64,000 nucleotides of DNA from the NCBI RefSeq assembly GCF_022965755.1, contig NZ_CP095187.1, positions 310,001-374,000 of the forward strand, written 5' to 3'. Positions 24,710-34,900 of the stretch are shown here, piece by piece (the first letter of the stretch is position 1; each line of letters opens with the position of its first letter). The position numbers and the translations under genes were made by a program. The notes under the pieces were generated by a model that searched no databases, had not been told where the DNA came from, and was given only the letters and a program-made list of their open reading frames with translations. The stretch comes from Pseudoxanthomonas sp. F37. Its GTDB lineage: Bacteria; Pseudomonadota; Gammaproteobacteria; Xanthomonadales; Xanthomonadaceae.

Positions 24710-26268
24710 TCAGGCGCCCGCCGCCTCGTCCGCCACGAGGGCGCCGTGCGGCTCGCCTTCGCCATCGCGCATCAGCCGCGCGGCCATCCAGGCGGCCACC
24801 AGCATCATCGCCATGCCGAACACGGCGATGGCGCGCATGGCATCGGTGAAGGCATGGCGCGCGGTGTCCACGACGGCCGCGCCCGCCGCGCCGCCCAGTT
24901 CGCCACCCACCTGCACCGCGCCACCCAGCGTGGACAGCGCGCGGGTGGTGTCGGCATCGGCGAGTGAGGGGGCAGGGCCGGGTCCAGCCACAGACGGTAC
25001 GCCAGCATGCCCAGGCTGCCCAGTACGGCGATGCCTAGTGCGCCGCTGAGCTCGGCGCTGGTCTCGGCCAGGGCGGAGGCCGCGCCGGCGCGTTCGGCCG
25101 GGGCGGTGGTGATGATCAGTTCGTTGCCCACGGTAAACACCGGCGCCATGCCCAAGCTCATCGCCAGCATGCCCGCGATCAGGATCCACAAGCCGTACGG
25201 CGGCACCACCAGGGCCGTGATGCCGAAGCCGGCCGCCGCCAGCAGCAGGCCGCGCACCATCACCCGGCGCGCGCCCCAGTGCCGCGCCAGCCGCGGCGCC
25301 AGCAGCGAGCCCACGGTGAAGCACAGCGACCATGGCACCGTCGCGATGCCGGCCTGCAGCGGCGTCAGGCCCAGCACCAGCTGCAGGTACTGGGTCATGA
25401 AGATGTACACGCCCATCATCGACAGGCCGGCCAGCGCATAGGCCACGATGGCCGCCGAGAACGCCGGCCGCCGGAACAGGGTCACGTCCAGGAACGGATA
25501 GGCCAGGTGCTTCTGCCGGCGCACGAACAGCACGCCCAGTGCGAGGCCGACCAGCAGCACGGCGATGCCGCGCACATCGGTGCCGTACTCCGCGATGCGT
25601 TTCAGCCCGTAGACCACGGCCAGCACCGCGAACAGCGACTGCACCATGCTGAGCGGATCGAGCGCGCCTGCGTCCGGGTCGCGGTACTCGGGCAGCAGCT
25701 TCGGCCCCAGCACCAGCAGCAGCACCATCACCGGCACCGCGGCCAGGAACGCCGCGCCCCACCACCACCACTGCAGCAGCAGGCCGCCGACCAGCGGGCC
25801 GATGGCGCCGCCCACCGAGAAGGCGGCGATCCACACGCCGATGGCGAACTGGCGCTGGTGTTCGTCATGGAACATGTTGCGTATCAGCGACATCGTCGAC
25901 GGCGCCAGCGTGGCGCCGGCCACGCCCAGCAGGGCGCGCATCGCGATCAGCATTTCCGCGCTGCGCGAGAAGGCGGCGATCACCGATGCCAGCGCGAACG
26001 CCGCCGCGCCGATCAGCAGCAGCCTGCGCCGGCCGATCCGGTCGCCCAGGGTGCCCATGGTGATCAGGAAGCCGGCCACCAGGAAGCCGTACACATCGAC
26101 GATCCACAGCAGCTGGCTGGCGCTGGGGTCCAGTTCGGCGCTGATCGCCGGCAGCGCCAGGTTCAGCACGGTCAGGTCCATCGCATAGACCATGCAGGGC
26201 AGGGCGATGATGGCCAGCCCGATCCATTCGCGGCGGGTGGCTTTGGCGGGCGGGTTCAGGTTCGACAT
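24710..26268 (-). pseudogene. MFS multidrug exporter (DHA2/SmvA-like), frameshifted
   Basis: The frame from 26268 encodes an SmvA/QacA-like 14-helix drug:H+ antiporter: MSNLNPPAKATRREWIGLAI, the motif LGDRIGRRRLLLIGA in the loop after helix 2, and RALLGVAGATLAPSTMSLI. Near 24972 the reading switches frame: the first frame runs out into Arg/Pro-rich sequence to 24805, while another frame continues with natural transporter sequence (RAIAVFGMAMMLVAAWMAAR) to 24710. The switch coincides with a run of five G at 24968-24972, where six would restore one frame. It is either a real loss of the last two helices or a base-calling slip. I give the full span as one broken gene. Confidence 0.85.
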
Positions 26269-26475
26269 GGCGGTCCGTCAGGTGGGCGTCTTCCCGTCCG
26301 ACGAACGGGAAGGACGATTCTCGACGAAGCTGCGGACGGATGTTGTCCTCGGATCGCGGTGTCGCCGCAGAACCGGAGTCGGTTGCCGGGACGTTACGGC
26401 GCGCACCGTCCTTGTCGCCACGCGGCCACGCAGCGCCCGGCAGCGGAAGCATCGCGGCGGCGACGTCGCCGCCGC

Positions 26476-28011
26476 TCAGCGGATGATGAAGTCGATGAAC
26501 TTCGCCACCCGGGAGTACGGAGGCTTCAGCAGGTCGCTGCCGGCCCGCCGCGGCTGCCACAGCACCGGCAGCGCCTTGCTCATCGCATCGAAGCCTGCCC
26601 GCCCGTGGTAGGCGCCCATGCCGCTGGGCCCGATGCCGCCGAACGGCAGTGCATTGATGCCGAAGTGCAGCACGGTGTCGTTGACGGTCACCCCGCCGGC
26701 CAGGGTGTGCCGCAGGATCTTCTCCACCCGGCCGCGGTCGTGGCTGAAGGGATACAGCGCCAGCGGACGGTCGTGGGCATTGATGTAGGCGATGGCTTCG
26801 TCCAGCGACGCGACGGTGCGGATGGGCAGGATGGGGCCGAAGATCTCGTCCTGCATCACCTTCGCCTCGTCGCCCGGCTCCAGCACCAGCACCGGCGCGA
26901 ACAGGCGCTGCGCGCGATCATGGGCGGCGGCGAGCGGGACCACCTCGTGTCCGCGCTGGCGTGCGTCGTCCAGGTAGCCGTCGAGCCGCGCGAACTGGCC
27001 GTCGTTGATGATGCGGGTGTAGTCGCCGGCATCGGACAGGTCGCCGTAGCGTGCGGCCACCTGCCCGCGCAGCGCCTGCACCAGCGCATCGCGCCGGCTG
27101 CGGCCCACCAGCAGCACGTAGTCCGGCGCGATGCAGGTCTGTCCGCCGTTGAACCACTTGCCCGTGGCCAGACGCGCCGCGGCCTGTTCCACCGGATAGT
27201 CGTCGCAGACGATGGCCGGCGACTTGCCGCCCAGTTCCAGGGTCAGCGGTGTCAGGTTCGGTGCGGCCGCGGCCATCACCTTGCGGCCCACGGCGGTGGA
27301 ACCGGTGAACACCAGATGGTCGAAGGGCAGCGCGGCGAACGCGCCCGCCACCTTGGCGCCACCGGCGGCCACGGCGACCCGTTCCAGCGGAAACACCTCG
27401 GCCAGCAACGAGCGCAGGAACGCGGTCGTGCGCGGCGTGTGCTCCGACGGCTTCAGGTAGACGTGGTTGCCGGCGGCGATGGCGGTGGCCAGCGGGATCA
27501 GCGCCAGGTTGACCGGGTAGTTCCATGGCGAGATCACGCCCACCACGCCGACCGGCGCCTGGCGCACTTCCGCGCGCGCCGGCCAGAAACGCCAGCCCAC
27601 GCCCACGCGCCTGGGCTTCATCCAGCGGCGCAGGTGCGAGGCCAGGTGGTCGATCTCGTTGAGCACCGTCATGCCGTCGGCGATCAGCGACTCGTGCCGC
27701 GAGCGGTGGCCGAAGTCGGCCGCGACCGTGTCGGCCATCTCCGGCAGTCGCCGCTTCAAGGCATCGCGCAGGCGGTGCAGGTCGTCGCGGCGCTGGTCGT
27801 AGTCCGGCTTGCGCGCCTGCCAGGCCTGGCGCAGCCGGTCCAGGGTGGGCGCGAGATCGGACACGGGCGTGTCGCGCAGCGGGCCACCGGCTGCGGAGGC
27901 GGGGGAAGCCGGGTCGGTCGGCGCCGTCGTGGAGGCGGCCGTTATCGCCGCGTTGGCGGCGGTGATGGCGGCGTTCGCGGCGGTCGTGGCGGCGTGCGGG
28001 AAGGTCGTCAT
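26476..28011 (-). CDS. calB: Coniferyl aldehyde dehydrogenase
   Basis: A 511-residue NAD(P)-dependent aldehyde dehydrogenase of the CalB group, which oxidises coniferyl and related aldehydes. The catalytic residues are Glu259 in LELGGKSPAI and Cys293 in FNGGQTCIAPDYVL; VGVISPWNYPVNLALIPL is the conserved Rossmann entry. The family core starts near residue 50. The first 40 residues are a low-complexity Ala/Thr tail containing TAANAAI twice in tandem. The gene is divergent from the gamma-carbonic anhydrase gene, with 49 bp between the starts. Confidence 0.9.
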   Translation of the reverse strand: MTTFPHAATTAANAAITAANAAITAASTTAPTDPASPASAAGGPLRDTPVSDLAPTLDRLRQAWQARKPDYDQRRDDLHRLRDALKRRLPEMADTVAADFGHRSRHESLIADGMTVLNEIDHLASHLRRWMKPRRVGVGWRFWPARAEVRQAPVGVVGVISPWNYPVNLALIPLATAIAAGNHVYLKPSEHTPRTTAFLRSLLAEVFPLERVAVAAGGAKVAGAFAALPFDHLVFTGSTAVGRKVMAAAAPNLTPLTLELGGKSPAIVCDDYPVEQAAARLATGKWFNGGQTCIAPDYVLLVGRSRRDALVQALRGQVAARYGDLSDAGDYTRIINDGQFARLDGYLDDARQRGHEVVPLAAAHDRAQRLFAPVLVLEPGDEAKVMQDEIFGPILPIRTVASLDEAIAYINAHDRPLALYPFSHDRGRVEKILRHTLAGGVTVNDTVLHFGINALPFGGIGPSGMGAYHGRAGFDAMSKALPVLWQPRRAGSDLLKPPYSRVAKFIDFIIR

Positions 28012-28048
28012 GGCCGGAGTGTATGCCTTCCCTTGCGCGCGGGCGCAC

Positions 28049-28054
28049 TACAAT
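28049..28054 (+). promoter_or_regulatory. -10 box, leaderless start of the carbonic anhydrase gene
   Basis: TACAAT, six bases before the ATG at 28061, so the transcript should begin at the start codon. The region upstream is only 49 bp and is shared with the divergent calB. Confidence 0.6.
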
Positions 28055-28060
28055 CCGGGC

Positions 28061-28621
28061 ATGACCGACACTCTGACCGCCCTGCGCCCCTATCTTGGCC
28101 GCTTTCCCGTCCTGGGGCCGCGGGTCTACGTCGATCCGGCGGCCACCGTGATCGGCGATGTCGAACTGGCCGAGGACGTCTCGATCTGGCCGGGCACCAT
28201 CCTGCGCGGCGACGTCAACTTCATCCGCGTGGGTGCGCGCACCAACGTGCAGGACGGCACCATCGTCCACGTCAGCCACCACAGCCCGTACAACAAGGCC
28301 GGCTATCCCACGCTGATCGGCGCCGATGTCACCATCGGCCACGGCACCATCATCCACGCCTGCACCATCGAGGACCTGTGCCTGATCGGCATGGGCGCCT
28401 GCATCCTGGATGGCGCGACGGTGAAGAAGTACGGCTTCCTCGGCGCGGGTGCGGTGCTGGGCCCGGGCAAGGTGGTCGGCGAGGCCGAGCTGTGGCTGGG
28501 CAATCCCGCCCGCTTCGCGCGTGCCCTGACCGAGAAGGAAATCGAGAGCCTGCATTATTCGGCCGGCCACTACGTCAAGCTGAAGGACCGTTACCTGCAG
28601 CCAACATCCCCCGCGGCATGA
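28061..28621 (+). CDS. Gamma-carbonic anhydrase family protein
   Basis: A 186-residue left-handed beta-helix (hexapeptide repeat) protein. Metal-ligand candidates are His70, His94 and His99 (GTIVHVSHH; GHGTIIHAC). The helix repeats include VIGDVELAEDVSIWPGTIL and FLGAGAVLGPGKVVGEAELW, and the C-terminal helix is typical (EIESLHYSAGHYVKLKD). Members reversibly hydrate CO2 or are inactive structural homologues (YrdA type). A predicted leaderless mRNA starts at its ATG. Confidence 0.94.
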   Translation: MTDTLTALRPYLGRFPVLGPRVYVDPAATVIGDVELAEDVSIWPGTILRGDVNFIRVGARTNVQDGTIVHVSHHSPYNKAGYPTLIGADVTIGHGTIIHACTIEDLCLIGMGACILDGATVKKYGFLGAGAVLGPGKVVGEAELWLGNPARFARALTEKEIESLHYSAGHYVKLKDRYLQPTSPAA

Positions 28622-28658
28622 TGGGCGTCGCGCGCTCCGCGCCGCCTGGGAGACCCGC

Positions 28659-29036
28659 ATGGCCTGGAAACCGGACGGCTACACCTCGGTGGCCCCGTAC
28701 CTGGTGGTCGACGGCGCGCAGCGCACGATCGATTTCCTCACCGTCGTGTTCGATGCCCAGCCGCTGCGCATGCACCCGATGGGTGAGCGGCTGGGCCATG
28801 CCGAAGTCCGCATCGACGACACCGTGTTGATGCTGGCCGACGGCATGGACGGCTGGCCGCCCGTCGCCAGCCATGTGCACCTGTACGTGCCGGATGTCGA
28901 TGCCACGTGGTCGCGCGCGCTGGCGGCCGGCGCCACGCCGGTGCAGGCGCCGCAGGAGAAGGGCGACGGCGATCGCCGCGGTGGCTTCCGCGATGCGGGT
29001 GGCACCACCTGGTGGATCTCCACGCAGGTGGCGTGA
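28659..29036 (+). CDS. VOC (glyoxalase/bleomycin resistance) superfamily protein
   Basis: A 125-residue protein with the paired beta-alpha-beta-beta-beta layout of the VOC superfamily: SVAPYLVVDGAQRTIDFLTV, then LGHAEVRIDDTVLMLAD, then HVHLYVPDVDATWSRAL and GGFRDAGGTTWWIS. It resembles PhnB/YdeT-like members. The substrate cannot be deduced. It lies 37 bases after the carbonic anhydrase gene and may be co-transcribed with it. Confidence 0.88.
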   Translation: MAWKPDGYTSVAPYLVVDGAQRTIDFLTVVFDAQPLRMHPMGERLGHAEVRIDDTVLMLADGMDGWPPVASHVHLYVPDVDATWSRALAAGATPVQAPQEKGDGDRRGGFRDAGGTTWWISTQVA

Positions 29037-29052
29037 GCGCGGCGCGGCGGCG

Positions 29053-29319
29053 TCAGGGCGAGGTGGCCCGCTCCAGTGCCGCCAGCAGGGCCATCGCCTC
29101 GGCGCGGCTGGCGCCGCACATGTCCGGCCCGGGTTTCAGCGTGCGGCAGAACGCCGGCCGTTCCGGCAGGCCGAACAGCCGGCAGCGCAGCGCTTCATCC
29201 AGCTGCACGCACGCCACGCCTGCCGGCTTGCCGTGCGGCATGCCGGGGATCGGCGAGGTGATCGAAGGGGCGGTACAGCAGGCTCCGCAGCCGGTGCGGC
29301 AGTGAAAGAGGGTGTCCAC
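29053..29319 (-). CDS. YkgJ family cysteine-cluster protein
   Basis: An 88-residue protein from a GTG start at 29319, giving MDTLFHCRTGCGACC. The cysteine cluster CRTGCGACC, plus Cys in VACVQLD, LRCRLF, FCRTL and MCGAS, matches the YkgJ zinc- or iron-chelating domain. The function of the family is unknown. An in-frame TTG at 29349 is a weaker alternative start. Confidence 0.85.
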   Translation of the reverse strand: MDTLFHCRTGCGACCTAPSITSPIPGMPHGKPAGVACVQLDEALRCRLFGLPERPAFCRTLKPGPDMCGASRAEAMALLAALERATSP

Positions 29320-29481
29320 GATGACGCGCAGTCTAGTGCGGCTGGGCAAGTGAAGCGCGGCCAGCTAAAGTCGCCGGGCACGGGGACGGCGCATGGACAG
29401 CGGAACACGCCACTTCAACCACATCGGATGCAGCGCGGCCATCCTGCCAATGCAGGCGGGGCGTCGCCGGGTGCGCGCCTG

Positions 29482-30162
29482 ATGCTGGACACCTATCGCG
29501 AAGTCGTCACGCCCGAAGGCGTGGGCCTGCACCTGCCTGCTGCCGGCCCGGTGCCGCGCGCGCTGGCCTGGGGCATCGACCTGGCCATCCGCATGGGCGT
29601 GCTGATGCTCATGGGCATGGTGCTGGCGATGCTGGGCAAGGTGGGCGAGGGCCTGTACCTGATCGGCCTGTTCCTGGTGTTCTGGGCCTACCCCATCGTG
29701 CTGGAGTCGGTCTGGCGCGGACAGACGCCGGGCAAGAAGGCGCTGGGCCTGCGGGTGGTGTCGGCCGATGGCGCCCCGGTGGGCTGGTTGGCGGCGATCA
29801 CGCGCAACCTGCTGCGCACCGTGGACATGCTGCCGTTCGGTTATGCCGCCGGCCTGGTCGCCTGCCTGGCCGATCCGCATGCGCGCCGGCTGGGCGACAT
29901 GGTGGCGGGCACGCTGGTGGTGCATGCCGGCGGCGAGCGCGAACACGCGCCGGCGCCGGTCAATACCGTGTTCGTGCCGCCGGCGCGGCTGTCGCCGGAG
30001 GAACAGGGCGCCATCGTCGCCTTCGGCGAGCGCGCGCCGCGGCTGACGCCTGCCCGGCAGGAGGAACTGGCCAACCTGGCCGAGCCGGTCACCGGCGCGC
30101 GCGGGCAGGTGGGCGTGCAGCGCCTGTACGGCATGGCCAACTGGCTGCTGGGACGGCGATGA
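29482..30162 (+). CDS. RDD family membrane protein
   Basis: A 226-residue inner-membrane protein. The RDD domain (about residues 20-150) begins PVPRALAWGIDLAIRMG, where the Arg and Asp of the family name sit in the first helix. It includes GQTPGKKALGLRVV and a last helix ending ADPHARRLGDMVAGTLVV. The C-terminal 75 residues are soluble. This is the first gene of a seven-gene operon, and its stop overlaps the next start (ATGA). RDD proteins are often found with SpoIIM- and DUF4129-type proteins, as here. Confidence 0.92.
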   Translation: MLDTYREVVTPEGVGLHLPAAGPVPRALAWGIDLAIRMGVLMLMGMVLAMLGKVGEGLYLIGLFLVFWAYPIVLESVWRGQTPGKKALGLRVVSADGAPVGWLAAITRNLLRTVDMLPFGYAAGLVACLADPHARRLGDMVAGTLVVHAGGEREHAPAPVNTVFVPPARLSPEEQGAIVAFGERAPRLTPARQEELANLAEPVTGARGQVGVQRLYGMANWLLGRR

Positions 30163-31157
30163 GGCAGGAACAGTTCGTCGCCCGCCACCAGGCCGAATGG
30201 CTGGCCTTCGAATCCTGGCTGCAGGCGCGCGGTGGCAGCGCACGCCGCGCGCGCCATGAGCGCAACAACGGCGTCCTGACCGACGAGGACATGCCCGCAC
30301 GCTACCGGCGCATCTGCCAGCACCTGGCGCTGGCGCGCAGGCGCGGCTACAGCCCGGTGGTGGTGGACCGGCTGCAGGCGCTGATGCAGCAGGGCCACGG
30401 CGTGCTGTACCGCACGCCGCCGCCGCGCTGGCAGCACGCGGTGCGCTTCCTGCTGGCGGATTTTCCGCGGCTGGTGCGCAGCGAGGCCGGCTGCATGGCG
30501 GTGGCCGCGGTGGTGTTCGTGGTGCCGCTGGTGCTGATGTTCGTGCTGCTGCAGGTCCGGCCGGAGCTGGTGTACAGCCTGGCCTCGCCCGAGCAGGTGG
30601 CCATGTACGAGCGCATGTACGACCCCAACGACGCCCGCCATGCGCTGGGGCGCGAGAGCGGCAGCGACTGGCAGATGTTCGGCGTGTACATCTGGAACAA
30701 CATCAGCATCGGCCTGCGCACCTTCGCTGGCGGCCTGCTTGCGGGCGTGGGCGCGCTGTTCGTGCTGGTGGTCAACGGCGTGGGCATCGGCACGGTATTC
30801 GGCCATCTGCAGCAGATCGGGTACGGCGATCCGCTGTGGCGGTTCGTGTGCGGGCATGCGCCGTTCGAACTGACCGCCATCGTGCTGGCCGGTGGCGCCG
30901 GCCTGCGACTGGGGCTGGGGCTGATAGCGCCCGGGCGACGGCGGCGCGTGGACGCGCTGGCCCATGCCGGTGCCAAGGGCGCGCGGCTGTGCCTGGGCGT
31001 GGCCTTCATGCTGCTGGTGGCGGCCTTCATCGAGGCATTCTGGTCCTCGACGCAGTCCATTCCCGCGGCGGTGAAATACAGCGTGTCCGGCGTGCTGTGG
31101 ACGCTGGTGGCGGCGTGGCTGGGCCTGGGCGGACGCGGGGTGGCCGATGCGGATTGA
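30159..31157 (+). CDS. Stage II sporulation protein M-like membrane protein
   Basis: A 332-residue protein of the SpoIIM/DUF95 family. A soluble helical N-terminus (to about 100, with YRRICQHLALARRRGYS) is followed by about five membrane helices, including MAVAAVVFVVPLVLMFVLL and the family core IWNNISIGLRTFAGGLLAGV, FGHLQQIGYG and ICGHAPFE-like VCGHAPFELTAIVLAGGAGL. Non-sporulating proteobacteria use such proteins in MoxR-DUF58 operons. It overlaps the RDD gene by 4 bases and the next gene by 11. Confidence 0.9.
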   Translation: MRQEQFVARHQAEWLAFESWLQARGGSARRARHERNNGVLTDEDMPARYRRICQHLALARRRGYSPVVVDRLQALMQQGHGVLYRTPPPRWQHAVRFLLADFPRLVRSEAGCMAVAAVVFVVPLVLMFVLLQVRPELVYSLASPEQVAMYERMYDPNDARHALGRESGSDWQMFGVYIWNNISIGLRTFAGGLLAGVGALFVLVVNGVGIGTVFGHLQQIGYGDPLWRFVCGHAPFELTAIVLAGGAGLRLGLGLIAPGRRRRVDALAHAGAKGARLCLGVAFMLLVAAFIEAFWSSTQSIPAAVKYSVSGVLWTLVAAWLGLGGRGVADAD

Positions 31158-32706
31158 GCAGCTGACCGTCCGGCTGCGCGCGCGCTCGGACTGGGAGGCC
31201 GTGGAACTGGGCATGGCGCTGGTGCGCCGGCATGCGGGCGCCGTCTGGAAGCCGTGGCTGTGGCTGACGCTGCCGGTGTTCGCGCTGCTGAACCTCGGCG
31301 CGTGGTGGATCGACCAGTTCTGGCTGGCGGCCGCCGTGATGTGGTGGCTGAAGCCGGCCTTCGACCGCATCCCGCTGTACGTCATCTCGCGTGCGGTGTT
31401 CGGCAGCGTGCCGGGCACGCGCGAAACGCTGCGCGCGCAGGCGTCGTGGGGAGTGCGCACGTTGCCGCACCTGCTGACGTGGCGGCGCCTGTCGCCGGTG
31501 CGTTCGCTGCACCTGCCGATCGACCTGCTGGAGGGCGTGCAGGGCGAACGCCTGCGCCAGCGTCGCCGGGTGCTGGCCGGGCAGGCCTACGGCACGGCCA
31601 TGCTGCTGACGCTGGTGTGCCTGCACTTCGAAACCGCGCTGCTGCTGGGCGGCGTGGCGGCGGTGGTGATGTACCTGCCGCAGGACCTGCTGCCGGACAG
31701 CATGCAGGCGGCGTTCGGCATGCTGGCGACGGAATGGCCGGCATGGCTGAAGCTGGGCTGGAATGCGCTGGCATGGGCGGCGGTCAGTGTGGTGGAACCG
31801 TTCTACGTGGGTGCCGGCTTCGGCCTGTACCTCAACCGGCGCACGCAGATCGAGGCCTGGGACCTGGAGATCGTGTTCCGCACCCTGCGCGCGCGCCTGG
31901 CTGCGGCTGCGCCGCTGTTGCTGGTCGTGCTGCTGTGGACAGGGGCGGATGGCGCGCGGGCGCAGGAGCGGCACGGCGAGCGCGCCCCGGCACCCGCCGC
32001 ACCGGCGCCGCCGCGCGACGCGCCCACGCCGCCGACCCTGCCGATCGTGTTCGGCGAGCAGCGGGTCGATGACCGCGCCTTCCGCAAGGCGGCCGACCAG
32101 GCGTACCGCGATCCGCTGCTCGACCGCCGGCACACCCAGACCTCGTGGGAACGACGCCAGCGCGCGCCGGAACAGGACCCGGATACGGCCGGCCGCGACC
32201 GCGCCTGGCTGGGCGGCATCGGCAACATGGTGGCCTTCATCGGCGAATGGGGCCTGTGGCTGGTCGTGGGCGTGCTGGTGCTGGCGCTGTTGGCGACGGT
32301 GCGTCACTGGTGGCCGTGGATGCGCGGCCTGGCGCGGCCGCCCGTGCTGGCGCCGGCGCCTGCCGTGAGCGAGGCGCTGACGTTGCCCGAGACCCTGCCG
32401 GACGACATCGCCACCGCGGCACGGCGGGCATGGCGCGAAGGGCGTCCGCGGCATGCGCTGGCGCTGCTCTATCGCGCCAGCGTGGACAGCATGGTGCGGC
32501 GCGCCGACATCGTGCTGCCGCCGGGCGCGACCGAGGCCGAATGCCTGCGCGCCTCGCGCCGCATGCCGCAGGCGGCGGACCGCCAGGCTTTCGCGCGCGT
32601 GGTCAGGATCTGGCAGTACGCCGCCTACGCGGAGCGGCTGCCGGGCGAGGACGAGTTCGAGGCGCTGCTGGGCGAACTGCAGCAGCGCTACGGGTGGGCG
32701 TCGTGA
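31147..32706 (+). CDS. DUF4129 domain-containing membrane protein
   Basis: 519 residues. Several membrane segments occur in the first half (WLWLTLPVFALLNLGAWWI; ALLLGGVAAVVMYLPQDLL), followed by a helix near residue 265 and a Pro/Ala-rich linker. Another helix follows (EWGLWLVVGVLVLALLATV), then the C-terminal DUF4129-type domain (about 430-515) with RRAWREGRPRHALALLYRAS. Its role is unknown. The stop overlaps the GTG start of the next gene. Confidence 0.82.
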   Translation: MRIEQLTVRLRARSDWEAVELGMALVRRHAGAVWKPWLWLTLPVFALLNLGAWWIDQFWLAAAVMWWLKPAFDRIPLYVISRAVFGSVPGTRETLRAQASWGVRTLPHLLTWRRLSPVRSLHLPIDLLEGVQGERLRQRRRVLAGQAYGTAMLLTLVCLHFETALLLGGVAAVVMYLPQDLLPDSMQAAFGMLATEWPAWLKLGWNALAWAAVSVVEPFYVGAGFGLYLNRRTQIEAWDLEIVFRTLRARLAAAAPLLLVVLLWTGADGARAQERHGERAPAPAAPAPPRDAPTPPTLPIVFGEQRVDDRAFRKAADQAYRDPLLDRRHTQTSWERRQRAPEQDPDTAGRDRAWLGGIGNMVAFIGEWGLWLVVGVLVLALLATVRHWWPWMRGLARPPVLAPAPAVSEALTLPETLPDDIATAARRAWREGRPRHALALLYRASVDSMVRRADIVLPPGATEAECLRASRRMPQAADRQAFARVVRIWQYAAYAERLPGEDEFEALLGELQQRYGWAS

Positions 32707-33902
32707 CCGCGGCGCGTCGCAACGGCCGGCTGGTGGGCGTGGCCGTGCTGGTGCTCGCCCTGGTGCTGGTGCTGCTGGTGGCGTGGTTCCGGCACACGTT
32801 CCACCGGGTCGAGAAGACGCTGTACCTGCCGCCCACCGGCGAAGCGGCCTACAACCCGCTGTATGCGCTGGAGAAGACGCTGGAAGCCGAGGGCGTGAAG
32901 GTCAACGCGCGCCAGCGCCTGCTGCTGGAGGACAACGCGCTCGCGCCCGCGGACACGCTGCTGCTGTTCAACGATCCGCGCACGCTCTCGCCCCCCGATG
33001 CCGAACGCCTGCTGGAGTGGGTGGAGGGGGGCGGCCACCTGCTGGTGCGCACGCCGCTGTACTCGCCGGGCGAGGATGTGGCGGGTCCGGATGCGCCGCA
33101 GGTTCCGCTGCTGGACCTGCTGTCGGTGTGGCTGGTGGAAGAGAGTCCGGACTGCGTGGATTTCCAGGTCGAGGGCGAGGAGCACCACGTCGAGTTCTGC
33201 ACCGGCCGCCGCTTCGCCTTCGATGGCGTGGTGCCCGAGCTCGCCTGGGGCGACCTGCAGGCCGGATACGTCTATGCGCGGCTGGCGCGCGGGCGCGGCC
33301 ATGTGGACCTGCTGGCCGACTTCGACTTCATGACCAACACCGCCTCGCGCCCGCTGGCGCGGCAGGCGATGGACGAGCCGCCCGAAGGCGGTCTGCGCGA
33401 TGCGCCGCACCGCGCCCTCGCGCGCCAGGTGCTGGCACCCAACTACGGCCTGGGCACCGTGCACTTGGTGTATGCGGCGCAGATGCCCTCGCTGTGGCGC
33501 ACCGTGTTCCTGCGCGGCTGGATGGTGTGGGCGCCGCTGCTGCTGGCGCTGGCGGCCTGGCTGTGGATGCGCATGCAGCGCTTCGGGCCGCCCGTGCCGG
33601 CGCCGGCCGGGGAACGCCGTTCGCTGCTGGAACACGTGCGCGCCAGCGGCGAGCACCTCTACCGCTATGGCCGCGGCGTCATGCTGTACGCCGCGGTCCG
33701 CCAGGCCTTCCTGGCGCGCCTGCGCCGTCGCGATGCGGTGGCTGCCGCGCTGTCGGGCGAGCCGCAGGTGGCCGCCCTCGCCGAGCGCACCGGCCTGCCG
33801 GCCGAGCGCATCCGCACCGCGCTCAATGCGCCTGCCTCGCACGACCGGCAGGCTTTCCGCGACCGCATCGCCCTGCTGATCCATCTGAGAAACCGCCTAT
33901 GA
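32703..33902 (+). CDS. DUF4350 domain-containing protein
   Basis: A 399-residue protein from a GTG at 32703 that overlaps the upstream stop. The first membrane helix is [20 protein letters not shown]. The DUF4350 region (about residues 40-230) has [17 protein letters not shown] and [17 protein letters not shown], a glutamine-amidotransferase-like fold. A second helix, [18 protein letters not shown] (about 275), is followed by a basic cytoplasmic tail. It is membrane-anchored at both ends of its large domain. The function is unknown. Confidence 0.84.
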   Translation: MTAARRNGRLVGVAVLVLALVLVLLVAWFRHTFHRVEKTLYLPPTGEAAYNPLYALEKTLEAEGVKVNARQRLLLEDNALAPADTLLLFNDPRTLSPPDAERLLEWVEGGGHLLVRTPLYSPGEDVAGPDAPQVPLLDLLSVWLVEESPDCVDFQVEGEEHHVEFCTGRRFAFDGVVPELAWGDLQAGYVYARLARGRGHVDLLADFDFMTNTASRPLARQAMDEPPEGGLRDAPHRALARQVLAPNYGLGTVHLVYAAQMPSLWRTVFLRGWMVWAPLLLALAAWLWMRMQRFGPPVPAPAGERRSLLEHVRASGEHLYRYGRGVMLYAAVRQAFLARLRRRDAVAAALSGEPQVAALAERTGLPAERIRTALNAPASHDRQAFRDRIALLIHLRNRL

Positions 33903-34900
33903 ACGACCAGACCGCCGCCGCCCCGCCCGCACTTCCGCCGACGCCCGGTACTGCGCTGTCCGCACGCGCCGACGCCGTGCGCGAAGAAGTGTCCAAGGCC
34001 TTCATCGGCCAGCCCGAAGTGCTGGACCAGATCCTCATCGCCCTGCTCGCCGGGGGCCATGTGCTGATCGAGGGCGTGCCCGGGCTGGGCAAGACGCTGC
34101 TGGTGCGCGCGCTGGCGCAGGCACTGGAGTTGACCTATGCGCGCGTGCAGTTCACCCCGGACCTGATGCCCGGCGACGTCAGCGGCCACGCCGTCTACGA
34201 CCCGAAGACCGAGAGCTTCAAGATCCGCCGCGGCCCGGTGTTCACCCACATCCTGCTGGCCGACGAGATCAACCGCGCACCGGCCAAGACCCAGTCGGCG
34301 CTGCTGGAGGTGATGCAGGAAGGCCAGGTGACCATCGAAGGCAAGTCGTTCGAACTGGCGCCGCCTTTCATCACCCTGGCCACCCAGAACCCGGTGGAGC
34401 AGGAAGGCACCTATCCGCTGCCGGAGGCGCAGCTGGACCGGTTCCTGTTGAAGGTGCTGATCGACTACCCGGCCATCGAGGATGAGAAGCGCATGGTGGA
34501 TGCCATCACCACCGGCCGCACCGCCGCCGACTTCGACCTGTCGCAGGTCAGCCGCGTGCTGGGTGCGGCCGACATCGTCGCCATGCAGCGCGACACCGCG
34601 GCCGTGCGGGTGGATCCGGAAGTCATCGACTATGCCGTGCGCATCGTCGCCGCCACGCGCACCTGGCCCGGCATCGCGCTGGGCGCGGGGCCGCGCGGCA
34701 GCCTGGCGCTGGTGCGCGCCGCGCGTGCGCAGGCGGTGCTGCAGGGGCGCGACTTCGTCACCCCGGACGACGTGCGCGACATCGCCCGGCCCGCACTGCG
34801 CCACCGCATCACCCTGGCGCCCGAGCTGCAGATCGAAGGCCAGTCGCCGGACGATGCGCTGCGTGCGCTGCTGGCCAAGGTGGACGCGCCCCGGAAATGA
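33899..34900 (+). CDS. MoxR family AAA+ ATPase
   Basis: A 333-residue chaperone-type ATPase. Walker A is [16 protein letters not shown] (about residues 60-75) and Walker B is [20 protein letters not shown]. Sensor 1 lies in [20 protein letters not shown], followed by an arginine-finger region. MoxR proteins remodel partner proteins that often carry VWA or DUF58 domains, and the DUF58 gene follows directly (ATGA overlap). Other members of this family act in envelope or enzyme maturation; the client here is unknown. Confidence 0.95.
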   Translation: MNDQTAAAPPALPPTPGTALSARADAVREEVSKAFIGQPEVLDQILIALLAGGHVLIEGVPGLGKTLLVRALAQALELTYARVQFTPDLMPGDVSGHAVYDPKTESFKIRRGPVFTHILLADEINRAPAKTQSALLEVMQEGQVTIEGKSFELAPPFITLATQNPVEQEGTYPLPEAQLDRFLLKVLIDYPAIEDEKRMVDAITTGRTAADFDLSQVSRVLGAADIVAMQRDTAAVRVDPEVIDYAVRIVAATRTWPGIALGAGPRGSLALVRAARAQAVLQGRDFVTPDDVRDIARPALRHRITLAPELQIEGQSPDDALRALLAKVDAPRK

